Positions 1 to 11,640 are shown, counted from the first letter of the stretch. The stretch is DNA of 64,000 nt from Lathyrus oleraceus (GCF_024323335.1 NC_066585.1:180376294-180440293); one strand, 5' to 3'. Numbers and translations are program-made. Notes: generated by a model not told the origin, from the letters alone.

Positions 1-1
1 A

Positions 2-418
2 GAACAGACTCTCCTGGTTAGCCATTTGTCTTCCTTCTCTTATATAGATGTTGAGGATGAAGTTGGAACGCCGTTCCAAGCTTTATCTATTGTTGAACCT
101 GTTGAGAAGAGAACTTCTTCATTTACTTCCTATAAAGATGCAAAGTTGGCCATTAAGCATGGTGCAACTGCTGGATTGGGGCAAATGATTAAGTTAGAAG
201 ACAACAAATCCCGAGCTGGCATAGGCTATTCTTCTGGGGTCTTCAACAAGCAAGGGATATTCAAGAGTAGTGGATTCATCCACACCGGTCAAGATGAAGA
301 GGTTGCTACCATTCTGGAAGAAGACGAAGAGGATTCTGGCAATTTCATCATCCCTGGAGGGATCTGCAATAATTGGGTCACTGTTGATATTCCAACAGTT
401 ATCCATAAGTCAAAGTAA
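2..418 (+). pseudogene. Element A: C-terminal end of Gag-protease ORF with G-patch-like tail
   Basis: The frame is open from the window edge (position 2) to TAA at 416-418, so this is the 3' end of a longer ORF. The protein matches, as I know the family, the segment after the aspartic protease in Ogre-type polyproteins: a short strand-rich piece (EQTLLVSHLSSFSYIDVEDE), a segment with GLGQMIK...GIGYSSG spacing that resembles a G-patch, and a very acidic tail (EEDEEDSG). The protease active site lies outside the window. In Ogre elements this ORF is separated from RT by a stop or spliced spacer, which fits the stop at 416. The first ATG-like start in frame is irrelevant because the ORF is cut by the window edge. 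Confidence 0.7.
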
Positions 419-674
419 TGTTCATTGTGTTTAAAAACCCTTCTCCCATGCCAAAAGGAGAAGTGATGACATTGTTGGCGCGTAAATACAATGATATTTT
501 CATTCAATAAATTCATGTTAAATGTTTATTTTTCCAATTATTTTCCCTTTTCGCTTTTGCATGAAATTGGTGATCACATAAAACCCTAAAAATAGAATAA
601 AATCAATCTTTTCATCTGCATAATGATTTGCCTTGCTTGAATTCTAAAATCTTTTATATCCAAAATAATTATGC
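419..674 (+). other. Element A: spacer between protease and RT ORFs, possible Ogre intron
   Basis: An AT-rich stretch with stops in all forward frames lies between the Gag-protease ORF and the RT ORF. Ogre elements are known to carry a partly spliced intron here. I cannot fix the donor or acceptor by eye, so the intron is an inference from family and position. Confidence 0.45.
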
Positions 675-771
675 ATGTTGATCAAACCCATTGAACATAA
701 TGATCCAACACCATCTCCCAACTTTGAATTCCCTGTATTTGAGGCGGAAGAAGATGATGTTGAAGGGATTC
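675..771 (+). pseudogene. Element A: start of the RT-RNase H-integrase ORF
   Basis: The frame opens after a TAA at 666-668, with the first ATG at 675. It encodes a Pro- and acid-rich leader (PTPSPNFEFPVFEAEEDD) and is cut inside an Ile-Pro pair by the Athila insertion after 771. The same frame resumes at 25995, so this is the N-terminus of the pol ORF that continues at 25994. Confidence 0.75.
767..771. repeat. TSD GATTC of the Athila insertion (partner 25994-25998)
   Basis: GATTC directly precedes the TGATAACAC terminus at 772 and directly follows the terminal ...GCATCA at 25993. Confidence 0.95.
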
Positions 772-1136
772 TGATAACACTGAAATTTACCCTATTTTCG
801 ACTCCGATTTCACATGCATTCTAGTTGTTTTATTGTTATTTTGTTGTGTTATTGCTATGTTTTCCTTTGATTTCAAGTTTTTACTTTAATCGGAGCCCCG
901 ATCGAGAAAAGGAGTGAAAAAGAGCTAAAAACCCTAAAATTCAGCATTTTGTACTTGTGGCCTACCCCATGGCTGGCGCCATAGACCCTTCCATGACGTG
1001 TCCAAGCTCAACTTCCCTCAACTGCCACGTTTCCCACTACTTCCACTAAGGTGCCTCAGATTGGCCTTGTGGCGGGCGCCATGGCCTTGTGGCGGGCGCC
1101 ACAAGAGGAAAAGTTTTCCCTCCCATTTTCAAGTTG

Positions 1137-1141
1137 AAGGG
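1137..1141. repeat. TSD AAGGG of element B (partner 15905-15909)
   Basis: AAGGG flanks both ends of element B. The uninterrupted target is visible in the Athila 3' LTR at 24675-24679, giving a built-in empty site. Confidence 0.96.
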
Positions 1142-1787
1142 TGTCATACCCCAATTTTGACCCTGAATCGCTGATTTAACACATTAATCATAGCTATTGC
1201 ATGTCTACATATCATACCATGCATTACATACCGCATAGTGCCTAAAATATCAGTCGAAATAATTTTTTCGGATCTACAGACAAACCAGTTGAATTAATCA
1301 ACGGATGTGCGTCAAATCAGTGGACGAGAAATTTCAAAATCAAGCTTCTAGACATCAATTTTATTAATCTACGTTTCGCGTAGTTTATTCTGGTGCGCTC
1401 GATTTATTTTTTAACTAATTTTTCGGCCACTTTTTGATCAGCTCGAGCCTGTTTAACCGGTCAAAATTTATTTCAAAATTAAAAGAAACGTTGTATTTTT
1501 TCGATAAGTTTATTTCACACTGATCATTTTGGTGCATTCATTTTAATTTTTCGAGCACTTTTGCGCCCGACCTTTACTCATTTTGAGACATTTTATTTTT
1601 ATCTCTTTGTCAAAATATTCGAAATAAATAAATAGAATTTTCTATTTTTTTGTTTCGAATTAATTTTGATTATTTAAACTAATATGATTTTATTTAATTT
1701 AACTTATTTCAAATTTATTTTACACTTTAAGAATATCAAAAAGGCATTGTTGGCATTTTAAAAATTAGAAAAACCCTACTAGTCACC

Positions 1788-1797
1788 ATATATATAA
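1788..1797 (+). promoter_or_regulatory. Likely TATA box of element B 5' LTR
   Basis: ATATATATAA follows an AT-rich U3 and precedes a CT-rich leader. The same position in the 3' LTR (12655-12663) reads TATATATAG. Assignment is by sequence and position only. Confidence 0.5.
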
Positions 1798-2392
1798 CTA
1801 CACTTGGCATTGGAGAGGAACCTAGACCAATTGCTCACCAAGAAGCGGCGCCTCTACTACTTATACCTTTTGACTCTCATTTCAAAGTTTCAGCAAAAAA
1901 AATATATAATTGAAAAAAATGATACACGTTGAGGTTCTCCTATTTTTTCACTGAACAACCATTTTCTTCATTTGAAGCTCTCTTCATATCTACAAATCCA
2001 TCTCCAAATCTCTTTATAGCTACAAACTTACATCCATCTCCAAATCCCTTTCATTATTCCTCATACACTAACACCTTCATCTTTTTCTACACAAACCACA
2101 TTTCATTCTATATCTCTACTGCTACTACACACAAAACCCTCTCTTTTATCTACCACTTCATATCTCTCACATTGCCATCAACAATATATCCTTCTCTCCA
2201 TACACAAAACATGACTCACTTTTTCTCCACATAATCATCATTTCACTCACTAAACTTCTTCTCCTTCACACCATACAACACTCTCCACAACAACCATACA
2301 TCACACTTACCATTAACCTTTCTCACCACAACAACCTTCAACCACCATGTAAAAAACTCTCTCCATAATCATTTTCTTTTATTCATTATATA

Positions 2393-2419
2393 TTTATTAT
2401 TATTATTACTATTATTATA

Positions 2420-2459
<40 letters not shown>

Positions 2460-2463
2460 TATT
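2393..2463. repeat. (ATT)n microsatellite in element B 5' LTR
   Basis: This is a trinucleotide ATT run with short interruptions. The sister run in the 3' LTR (13260-13345) has about six more units, accounting for nearly all of the LTR length difference. Confidence 0.9.
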
Positions 2464-3610
2464 TTGTTATTGTTGTTTTTGGTTTTTATTAATAGAATTA
2501 ATGTTTTCATTGTAGTTTTGTTTTTTATTATAAAAAATATATGAATTTGGATGAAAGAAAAGTGGAGCTTTAAGAGTACATGAGAGAGAGCTTGAGTTAA
2601 AAAAAAATGTTTGTTTCTGTTACAATTTAAAGTGCCTAAGTGAGGAAAAAGTTGGAGGTCTTCTTTTATTTATCATTATCTTTATGCCACATGTTGATGT
2701 ATAGGTGAGTGTTTTTTTTATTTTTAAAAAAATGATGCAAGAGAGTGAATCAAGAAAGGTTGTCATATAGTATCACTCATTTTCTTTGTTTTATTTTTTA
2801 AAAAAAAGGCCATGCCAAGTGTAAGTTGTTTAGTGGATAACTCTAATTTTTAGACAAGATGATGTATTACCACATGGGTGCTGCCACCTCTCTCACGAGA
2901 ATTTTTTGATTTTATTATTTATTTATTTATGTTGTTATTTTTCGTTTGTTTTCATTTGTCATTAGGGTTTGGTTTTGGGCTTTAGGCCCATTTTGCTCAT
3001 ATTCAATAGAACCTCAATATATGTATGTACTCCCTAGTTTTATTTAGTTTTTTTAGTGATAATTTCTAATTATTAATTATTTATTTAATTAATTTTTTTG
3101 TTTAATTAGTTGGTTAATTATTTAATTGTTTTTTAGTAGATATTTGATTTTTTTTATATGTTTAGTCATTTTAATTAGGTAATCTATATCCATGTTCAGA
3201 TCATGTTGTAAATAATTTCGTTAAATTTTGTAAATAGTTTGTGGTTGTGTTGCCAATTTTTTTATTTCGATTTTTTTAAGCTTTGATTTATAAATGAATT
3301 GTATGTGTGTGGCGATGTTGCATTTTTCTTTTCTTTCCATTGTGTTGCGATTTTGAAGCTTAAATCCTATTTAGCTTTTAGAAATCATCTTAGACGCACA
3401 TATTTGGTTGCTCGGCTTCTTATAGAGTGATTCCTACATGAATCCACTCTAAGTGAGTTTATAGCTAAATTCGGTTGGCTTTCGATTTTGGTCGGTTTCC
3501 GGTCCTATGGCTTACTCTTGGGCCTTCTTACAATGAGCTCTTAAGCAACATCAACTTAACTTTCAATAATTTCAAACCTCGGTACTTTAATTGTTTTAAT
3601 TTAATATTCA

Positions 3611-4148
3611 AATCATTTTCTAAATAAAAGTTGGAAGAAAAAGGTTACCTGGATGGAATGTCCAGTCGTAATCCCGAATATTAGGCTCAAGCTGTAAGAG
3701 CTTGCAAGCCGTTAATATTCGTCTTCTCTTTAATACTCCAATACTCAAAATCATTTTCTAAATAAAAGTTGGAAGAAAAAGGTTACCTGGATGGAATGTC
3801 CAGTCGTAATCCCGAATATTAGGCTCAAGCTGTAAGAGCTTGCAAGCCGTTAATATTCGTCTTCTCTTTAATACTCCAATACTCAAAATCATTTTCTAAA
3901 TAAAAGTTGGAAGAAAAAGGTTACCTGGATGGAATGTCCAGTCGTAATCCCAAATATTAGGCTCAAGCTGTAAGAGCTTGCAAGCCATAAATATTCGTCT
4001 TCCCTCCAAAACATTCATAAATATCCGAATCATTTTCTTAGCAATATTGGAAAGAAACAGACTGCCTGGGTGGAATGTCCAGACGTAGTCCCGAGTATTA
4101 GACCCAAGCTGTAAGAGCTTGTAAGTCACAAGTACTCGTCTTTCAAAC
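3611..4148 (+). repeat. Tandem array of four ~138-bp hairpin units in element B 5' LTR (U5)
   Basis: Units start near 3651, 3789, 3927 and 4068 (periods 138, 138, 141). Each holds two inverted repeats: CTGGA...TCCAG around a 7-nt loop, and a longer one with arms CGAATATTA / TAATATTCG, then GGCT / AGCC, then CAAGCT-gtaag-AGCTTG. The fourth unit has CGAGTA / TACTCG and GAC / GTC instead, so both sides of the stem changed together. The array lies downstream of the likely TATA box and would be in the 5' leader RNA. Confidence 0.85.
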
Positions 4149-5021
4149 TTCAAAATACCTAATTCCTACCTTAATACTTTTTCAATAAAGATGGAAATGG
4201 AACATGGTGTATACCGTGCACTCCTGAGGCTAGGATTCGAGATGTATATCTCGATCATCCAAGTTCTCGCCATCACTCAAAATACATCCAACCAATCAAA
4301 CTCTTTTCTCGCCGCCGTGCGACTAATCAAAAACCTTTTTCATAAATGGAAAATATATTGTCTTAAGTGATACAAAACAATGTTTCGGCCACGATTGTTG
4401 AGTAGAGATAAATGACGCTTTTCCGAATGTAGATTTATAAATCCGTTCGATGTGTGGTATGCGTCCACTCCTCATCTGTTTTGGGTAAAACAATGTTTTC
4501 GTCGATTAATACAGTATAGCTTTCGCTAAAATCGACCAACAAACAAACATTTTTCTACCCAGAACTACGTAAGCCTTGATTTCTCTTTTGAGATACGTAG
4601 GAGCAGGATTTATAAATCTTGTCAGGCCCACTAGTAAAAAACTTAGGTTTAGTCCTTCGTCAAAGAAATCCAAAAACATTTCTTCTCTCTTCTACTCTTT
4701 CTTTTCCCACCTAATAAACTGAAAAGCCTAACATTTCAAACTAATATTAATGCACACAACTGACCTAATGGTTCCCGTTGAGTACAACGGACGTGAGGGG
4801 TGCTAATACCTTCCCCTTGCGTAATCGACTCCCGAACCCTGATTTGGTTGCGACGACCAATAATCATTGTCGTTTTGTTTCTTGGGTTTTATCGATAATT
4901 CCCCTTTCCTTTTTAGGAATAAATAAAGTTCGGTGGCGACTCTGTTCAGTCCATCATTGCGAGCGTGCGATCGCGCTTCGCTTTGAAGTCGTATCCCCAC
5001 ATTTTTTCGAGGTGCGACAGA

Positions 5022-5039
5022 TGGCGACTCTGCTGGGGA
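5022..5039 (+). other. Element B primer binding site, tRNA-Arg type
   Basis: TGGCGACTCTGCTGGGGA begins two bases after the LTR end. This is the PBS sequence known for Ogre elements and assigned to tRNA-Arg. Confidence 0.88.
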
Positions 5040-5852
5040 AATACCTGATCCCTAAGTGAGTCAAGCCTAGTTAGGTCGTTTGTGTGCCTTTGTTTGTTTA
5101 CCTATGTGGCTTTTCTTTATTGTTTTTACTATCTCTATTGTCATATTGATATGAATCTGTTGTATTGGTTCGATTATGGTTTGGTACTTGGATACTCTGA
5201 TTGCAAACCTTGTGGGAAAGACTTTTTACCCGAGTCTCGAGTAAAAACATAAGATAGGACGAGGTTGAGTAGTGCGGGTCCGCGAGATGTATTTCTCGTT
5301 GGGTCGGTACGAGAACCTTACTTAGAGTAGATTCTTGAGAGGATGTTGTCGCTCGGCAAGTAAGTTGCCGTAAGCTTCGATATTTTCTTTAGGATCCATG
5401 ACTCTGAGAACCATTTGTAGAACCTTAGTTCTTTGTCCAACTAGGAAAGATGGTTGCGTAGTGTGGGTCTGCGAGATGTATTTATCGTTGGATCGATGCC
5501 AGAACCTCACTTAGAGTAGATTCTTTGGATGGAGTTGATGCCCGGCAAGTAAGTTGTCGCAGGTAGCAAACATTCTAATGGATTCATGACTCTAGGAACC
5601 TTTGTAACCCTAGATCATACCCGGTGAGAACCTATTCTTGGAGAGAAATCTGATTCATCAGTACCTCAGACTTTCGAACCCGTGTATGAAAAAAACAAAT
5701 GTGCATGGCTTGCATTGCATTCATTCGCATTCCATTGCATTTGCATCGCATCATAATGCATGTCATTTTCCAGACAAAATACCAAAAAAAACTCATCCAT
5801 CTTTTGTCTGTGAAGCAAAGTGATTCTCAACACGCGTTTAGAACAAAGAACC
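5040..5852 (+). other. Element B 5' leader between PBS and mini-Gag
   Basis: No coding signal is seen. It includes two diverged copies of a segment reading about TGCGAGATGTATTTCTCGTTGG near 5280 and 5475, and a GCATT-rich stretch at about 5702-5763. It is homologous to 53008-53840 of element C. Confidence 0.7.
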
Positions 5853-6860
5853 ATGTCTCAGGAGATGATGGACGAGCTAAGAAATAGCCAAGAAGCACCG
5901 AAGGAGGAACTTAATCTTTTGAAGAGCCAAATGAGATGGGTCTTAGAAACCCTGCAAATCTTGTTGAGAAAAGAGGGTCATCCAATATACACTGCTGCAA
6001 CAAAGAGAGCTACTACTCCACATCCATCTAGTGTTACCTCAAGTCAAAAGAAATTCCATGTCGAAGCTCCTCATCTACCGGCATATGGACCTCCCTCAAG
6101 ACGCCATCATCAACGTCCTCTGGCTATTCCTCCTCAAAATCACCAAAGTCAGGTTCAGAACAAAAATCAGAATCAGAACAAGAGGAACAAAAATCACAAT
6201 GACCTACTTCCGGTTCCATATAGCAAGCTCTACCCACAACTAATCCAGAATGCTTTGGTGACCCCTCGAGCTCTCACACCTGTGTCACCATACCTGTCAT
6301 GGTACAATCCAAATGCAACATGTGAATTCCATAAAGGGGCATTGGGACATGACTTGGATTCTTGCTTAGCGCTGAAAGCCTTGGTACGAGAACTGATTAA
6401 CAAAAAGAGCTTAATCTTTGAAGAAGATCACCCGAAGGTCAAGTGTGAATACCATACTGGAACAATGGGGCACTCCATCGAGGAATGCAAGAGTTTCAAG
6501 CTCAGGCTGCAAAGATTGATTGACATAAGATCACCAACACTCAAGGAGGAAGGCTCAGGCACATATACCTTGGTTTCTGGGCCAGGTAATGAGAAAGGGA
6601 AAAGACCCTTGAAACCCCTCAAGATTTTGTTCCACAAGGAAGATGTCAGGGATGTGGCTAATGAGCTATTATTGTTTCCTGGTAAGAGCATTGAGATACC
6701 GCATTGGATTTCCAATGTCACGACCCATACCAATGAAAGAAAAGCAGAAGTCAGTAGTGGATCCAAGAGGGTTGCGTTCAACGATGAGATTGAAGGAAAG
6801 GAATTTGAAGATCATCATGCCAATGTCAAAAAGTTTGTTGATCCCAACCTTCAAGTTTGA
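5853..6860 (+). CDS. Element B mini-Gag: capsid-less Gag-like protein with two Zn-knuckle-like motifs
   Basis: 335 codons from the ATG at 5853; the frame is open a further 11 codons upstream but without an ATG. The N-terminus (MSQEMMDELRNSQEAPKEEL) looks like a short coiled coil. A Pro/Gln/Asn-rich basic linker follows at about residues 50-115. Then come two motifs with C-x2-H-x5-H-x4-C spacing, CEFHKGALGHDLDSC near residue 155 and CEYHTGTMGHSIEEC near 200. These resemble the atypical zinc knuckles in Ogre Gag. The central capsid region expected of Gag (Trp- and Tyr-rich, about 200 residues) is absent, so this looks like an internal deletion joining Gag N- and C-termini. The equivalent ORF in element C (333 codons) is also intact, with about 15% of residues changed. 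RNA packaging is the natural guess. Confidence 0.75.
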   Translation: MSQEMMDELRNSQEAPKEELNLLKSQMRWVLETLQILLRKEGHPIYTAATKRATTPHPSSVTSSQKKFHVEAPHLPAYGPPSRRHHQRPLAIPPQNHQSQVQNKNQNQNKRNKNHNDLLPVPYSKLYPQLIQNALVTPRALTPVSPYLSWYNPNATCEFHKGALGHDLDSCLALKALVRELINKKSLIFEEDHPKVKCEYHTGTMGHSIEECKSFKLRLQRLIDIRSPTLKEEGSGTYTLVSGPGNEKGKRPLKPLKILFHKEDVRDVANELLLFPGKSIEIPHWISNVTTHTNERKAEVSSGSKRVAFNDEIEGKEFEDHHANVKKFVDPNLQV

Positions 6861-8989
6861 AGAAGTCAATTCTCTAAAGTTGGCAATCATTTGGTTGTTT
6901 CAACACTTCTTTTGTAGTTTCTTTGCATGTTGATTATTAATTGCTTTTAAGCATTGTTGTTTTCTTTGAATTGGTAAGATTAATGAAAAGTTTATGCATC
7001 TTTTGAATTAATCCATTCGTATTCACTCGTTTTTCATTTATGTTAAAAAACAAAAATACTCCTCTCATTCACTTTTGCTTATCAAACTGTTGTGTTAACA
7101 AAGATTGGGAGGAGGATGATGAAAATAAAACACCTGAAATTATTGTGGTATGCTTTTGAGTAAACCTTGTCGATGATGTAAGGCATTGTTTAAAATCCCC
7201 AAACACTGGAGTGATAAGGAGTTAATCCCTAGACAACCACTTTGAGCCTAGAAGTTGGTGTTTATTTCGGATCTAAAACCCTTAATCTTAACCTGGGGCA
7301 GGGTAGTTGTGTTCAGATAGTTTGATCATGCATTCGATCTTTCAAAAAATCGTCCATACGAACACCCTCCAATTAGGTTCAACCACATGTTATCCTTCGC
7401 GCACATGTTGGAGTGTCGAAGAAGTTAAGAAAAGCTAAAATTAGTGTTGGTTGATCCTTATCCACCAATAATGTGGCAGTCAATACCCTTAAAAAATAAA
7501 ATAAAAAGCCCGCTAAATCAAATACCACGAAGTGACTTAGGCAAAAGTTAGGGCATCCCCATGGACCGAAAGCTTCAAAAAAAGCGGTCCAGGCAAAATT
7601 AGGGATAAAATAAATCAATCAAAAGAGGTCATAAAATCCTCGACAAAAACAAAATAAGGTGACTGCCATTTCAAGAAAACTCGTCTTGAACCCTCATCAC
7701 ACCTTCGAACCATCTTGGAAGTCGGATGCGTGTATCGAAATAACTGAACGTAGGAACTGGAGATCATCAAGAAGAAGGGGTGGGTAAAAATAAATTTTGA
7801 GCCTTATGTCCTTTTGTTTCAAAAAAAAAAACGTGAACCAGACCACGTTACAACCCTTAAATGACCTAATTGAGGCAGGGTTTATTTTGAAAGCATACTA
7901 TAACAAGGTTACGTTAACCTGACTCCAAACGATTTTTGTTAATCATGTGATGGCACCAACTTGCATACTGTGAACGACTTGATCACCATTATGTTCTTAT
8001 CAATGACTCGTTCACTGTATTTCACCCATTCATATCAATAAACTTTGAGTTCAAATTTTTGCATAAGCATTGCATTAAAATTACCATTTTTTGAATGCAC
8101 AATCTTATTTGCGAGTCAACACTTAGCGTCAAAGAAATTCCAACAATATGCAGTTGGGGAAATTGATAAAGTGAAAGAAGTCCAAACAGGGGAAATCACT
8201 TTGAGCATCAGTTAATTCGAGCTAATCACCCTAAGGGTCATCTCGCCAAGAGTAATTTGCTTCAAGACTCAGACTGGGGCAAGCCACCTCAGAGCTCAAT
8301 GAGTCCAACTATCCAAAGGAAAGTCAACCAAGAGTCTACCATTCCAACATTTGGTTAGTCAAGTTCAGACCATTACAAGTTTCAAACACTTGGGGCAAGC
8401 CATCTCGAGGTAGTCTCATGGCAAGTTGTTTTCAAACTCACTTTCAAGGTGAACATTTCCAAAGTTCCAACAGACAGGGGAAAGATGAGCCACGGAGGGG
8501 CAGAACCTCTTTCTTCGTGCTTCCAAACTGCTCAAACAAATTCTGCCATACGTCAACAACTATTGAGTTTAAGACGAGTGCCCGAAAATTATGCTAGCAC
8601 GATTCATTAATCCTCCAAAAGGATCCCATTGGCTAAGTTGTGGCTGTCAAGCTTGATAAAATTCTCCTTTGATAACACCTATCATAAAATATTTGGTTGA
8701 GTTCTCGGTGTCAAGGAATCATGATCTCCATAAAAAAAAAACCTCTACAAACTCCCAATCTGCCTATTGTCAGCATTCTCATATCATGATCATTCATATA
8801 TCATGCATAAAAGAATTCAAATCATGCATGGTCGAAATGTACTTCGTGCTCATTTTGCATTGACCCAGGTCTTGTTGTTGATCCTATATCCTTTGACCTC
8901 TAATTCCAGTTTGTCTTTGGTGCCCTTAAACCATCATCCGGTTTTTGCAGTCATTTTCAAATCCAACCCAGTTGGCACCTATTAGAAAA
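6861..8989 (+). other. Element B 3' untranslated region, first part
   Basis: No ORF is supported. The stretch around 7500-7610 carries GGCAAAA(G)TTAG motifs with repeated gaaag/gccg contexts, like the region just after the integrase stop in element A (61828-61995). That fits derivation of B from an autonomous Ogre by loss of pol. It is homologous in reverse to 49850-52005 of element C. Confidence 0.65.
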
Positions 8990-9330
8990 TTTTCCATTAA
9001 GGTTCATTTTCTTTTTGGATTATCCGATGAACTTCCGGGTTACTCCTTGGTTTATTGATGTATTTCCACAACTTGTCTGATGTATTTCCAGATGTTTCCC
9101 CATCTATCTGAGGTGTTCTCTGATGTGTCTGTATTCTGATGTATTTCCAGAATTTCCTTGATGTATTACCAGATGTGTCTGTATTCTGTTGTATTTCCGG
9201 AATATCACTTGTAATTCTGATGCATTTCCAGAATTTGTTTCTTTTACTCTCTGATGAATTCCCAGACATGTCACTTTTGTTCTGACGAACTTCCAGAACC
9301 CCTATGCCATTCCCTGGAATTATTTCAAGA
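8990..9330 (+). repeat. Degenerate short tandem repeats in element B
   Basis: The core TGATGTATTTCCAGA recurs many times with variable spacing. Long frames on the opposite strand here are read through the repeat and are not genes. Confidence 0.7.
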
Positions 9331-9599
9331 CTCATTGGTGTCTCCTAAAAATCAGTTGTTACTAGGCATTATTCCAAGCTCAGTTGTTACTAGAACTCAT
9401 GTCAAAGTCCAATTGTTGTTGGCACCAATCTGTTAAAAGCCAGTTGTAATCCATTGCTTACAGTCAAAGTCCAATTGTTGTTGGCACGTACAGAGAGTTT
9501 AATTACCCTGTCTTTCCTGATGGTTCCGTGAGAGTCATGTATGACTCATCATTTTTGAGGAATTCCCAGAAGCTTGGAGGTTTTTTTGTTAGAAAACTC

Positions 9600-11640
9600 C
9601 AATGATGTTGCTTTGTATGTTTTCCAATATCAGCAGGTCATGTATGAATCTGTTGTTGAGGTTTTCTTTGGGTTTCTTCCAATATTCTCAAGTCATGTAT
9701 GAACCTATTGGTAAAACTCCCTTTTATTTTTTCCCAAGTGATGTCAGGTCATGTATGAACCCATTAATGGAACTTGCTTTGTATGTTTTCCAATATTTCT
9801 CAGGTCATGTATGAACCTATTGGTAAAACTCCCTTTGATTTTTTCCCAAGTGATGTCAGGTCATGTATGAACCCATTAATGAAACATGCTTTGTATGTTT
9901 TCCAATATTTCTCAGGTCATGTATGAACCTATTGGTAAAACTCCCTTTGATTTTTTCCCAAGTGATGTCAGGTCATGTATGAACCCATTAATGAAACTTG
10001 CTTTGTATGTTTTCCAATATTTCTCAGGTCATGTATGAACCTATTGGTAAAACTCCCTTTGATTTTTTCCCAAGTGATGTCAGGTCATGTATGAACCCAT
10101 TAATGAAACTTGCTTTGTATGTTTTCCAATATTTCTCAGGTCATGTATGAACCTATTGGTAAAACTCCCTTTGATTTTTTCCCAAGTGATGCCAGGTCAT
10201 GTATGAACCCATTAATGAAACTTGCTTTGTATGTTTTCCAATATTTCTCAGGTCATGTATGAACCTATTGGTAAAACTCCCTTTGATTTTTTCCCAAGTG
10301 ATGTCAGGTCATGTATGAACCTGTTGTTGAGCTTTTATTCCGGTGTCAGGTCATATATGAACCTGTTCTGAAGAGTTTTTTCCCTTTTTGTTCAATAATA
10401 TTCAGGTCATATATGAACCTATTGCTGAACCTTATTCCAGTGTCAGGTCATATATGAACCTGTTCTGAAGAGTTTTTCCCTTTTTGTTCAATAATATTCA
10501 GGTCATGTATGAACCTATTGTTGAACCTTATTCCAGTGTCAGGTCATATATGAACCTGTTCTGAAGAGTTTTTCCCTTTTGTTCAATACTATTCAGGTCA
10601 TATATGAACCTATTGTTGAACCTTATTCCAGTGTCAGGTCATATATGAACCTGTTCTGAAGAGTTTTTCCCTTTTTGTTCAATAATATTCAGGTCATATA
10701 TGAACCTGTTGTTGAACCTTATTCCAGTGTCAGGTCATATATGAACCTGTTCTGAAGAGTTTTTCCCTTTTGTTCAATACTATTCAGGTCATGTATGAAC
10801 CTGTTGTTGAGCTTTTATTCCAGTGTCAGGTCATATATGAACCTGTTCTAAAGAGTTTTTCCCTATTGTTCAATACTATTCAAGTCATGTATGAACCTGT
10901 TTTTGAGCTTTTATTCCAGTGTCAGGTCATACATGAACCTGTTCTGAAGATTTTTTTCTCTGTTTGTTCAATACTATTCAGGTCATATATGAACCTGTTG
11001 TAGAGCTTTATTCCAGTGTCAGGTCATACATGAACCTGTTCTGAAGATTTTTTTCTCTGTTTGTTCAATACTATTCAGGTCATATATGAACCTGTTGTTG
11101 AGCTTTATTCCAGTGTCAGGTCATACATGAACCTGTTCTGAAGATTTTTTCTCTGTTTGTTCAATACTATTCAGGTCATATGTGAACCTGTTGTTGAGCT
11201 TTATTCCGGTGTCAGGTCATATATGAACTTGTTCTGAAGATCTTTTCTATGTTTGTTCAATACCATTCAGGTCATATATGAACCTGTTGTTGAACCCTTG
11301 TTCCAGTGTCAGGTCATATATGAACCTATTCTGAAGAGTCTTTCTCTATGATTGTTTCAGTGTTGTCAAGTCATATATGAACCTGCTGATGAGCTTTCAT
11401 TCCAGTATTACCAGATCATATATGAACCTATTGATACACTCTTCTTGTTTTTTTCTGAGTTTGTTAGGTCATATCTGAACCTACTGTCAGAACTTCTTGA
11501 TATTCCCCAGCATTGTCAGGTCATATATGAACCTGTTGTTGTGTTTTATTCCAGTATTTCCAGGTCATATCTGAACCTGTTGTGACATTTTCTTTCTTAT
11601 TCGGGTCTAGTAAGTCATATGTGAACTTACTACCGAAATC
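9600..11640 (+). repeat. Element B minisatellite with dyad core CAGGTCATATATGAACCTG
   Basis: About 40 copies of a 19-bp near-palindrome lie 42-56 bp apart. The first half is organised as a 112-bp higher-order unit (copies starting 9801, 9913, 10025, 10137, 10249), the second as a unit of about 96 bp (10347, 10444, 10540, 10635, 10731). The spacers differ but the core is kept. Element C has the same core in about 13 copies at 49225-49830. Open frames across it are repeat artefacts. Confidence 0.92.

Larger units (their letters stand above)
1142..5019 (+). repeat. Element B 5' LTR
   Basis: The LTR starts TGTCATACC and ends GGTGCGACA, followed two bases later by the PBS. Likely TATA box ATATATATAA lies at 1788-1797, putting the transcript start near 1820. 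An ATT microsatellite sits at about 2419-2462, and the hairpin repeat array is at 3611-4148. The 3' LTR is 18 bp longer, mostly from extra ATT units. The long frame at 1929-2234 is low-complexity C/T/A-rich leader, not a gene. Confidence 0.94.

Noticed and set aside
1929..2234. 101-codon frame repeated in both LTRs of element B (also 12796-13101)
   Set aside because: It begins at TTG, is low-complexity from a C/T/A-rich leader, and its conservation just reflects LTR identity.
3896..4153. Frames across the hairpin repeats (also 42984-43247, 54724-54987)
   Set aside because: They are translations of tandem structural repeats; stem symmetry, not codons, is what is kept.
8997..11585. Frames such as repeated SGNTS or MYEPV peptides in element B
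   Set aside because: They are produced by minisatellites; frames switch between units and no ATG context is kept.
9600..11640. CRISPR-like array (19-bp repeat with spacers)
   Set aside because: Spacers are themselves repeated, the setting is a plant LTR element, and no cas genes exist here.
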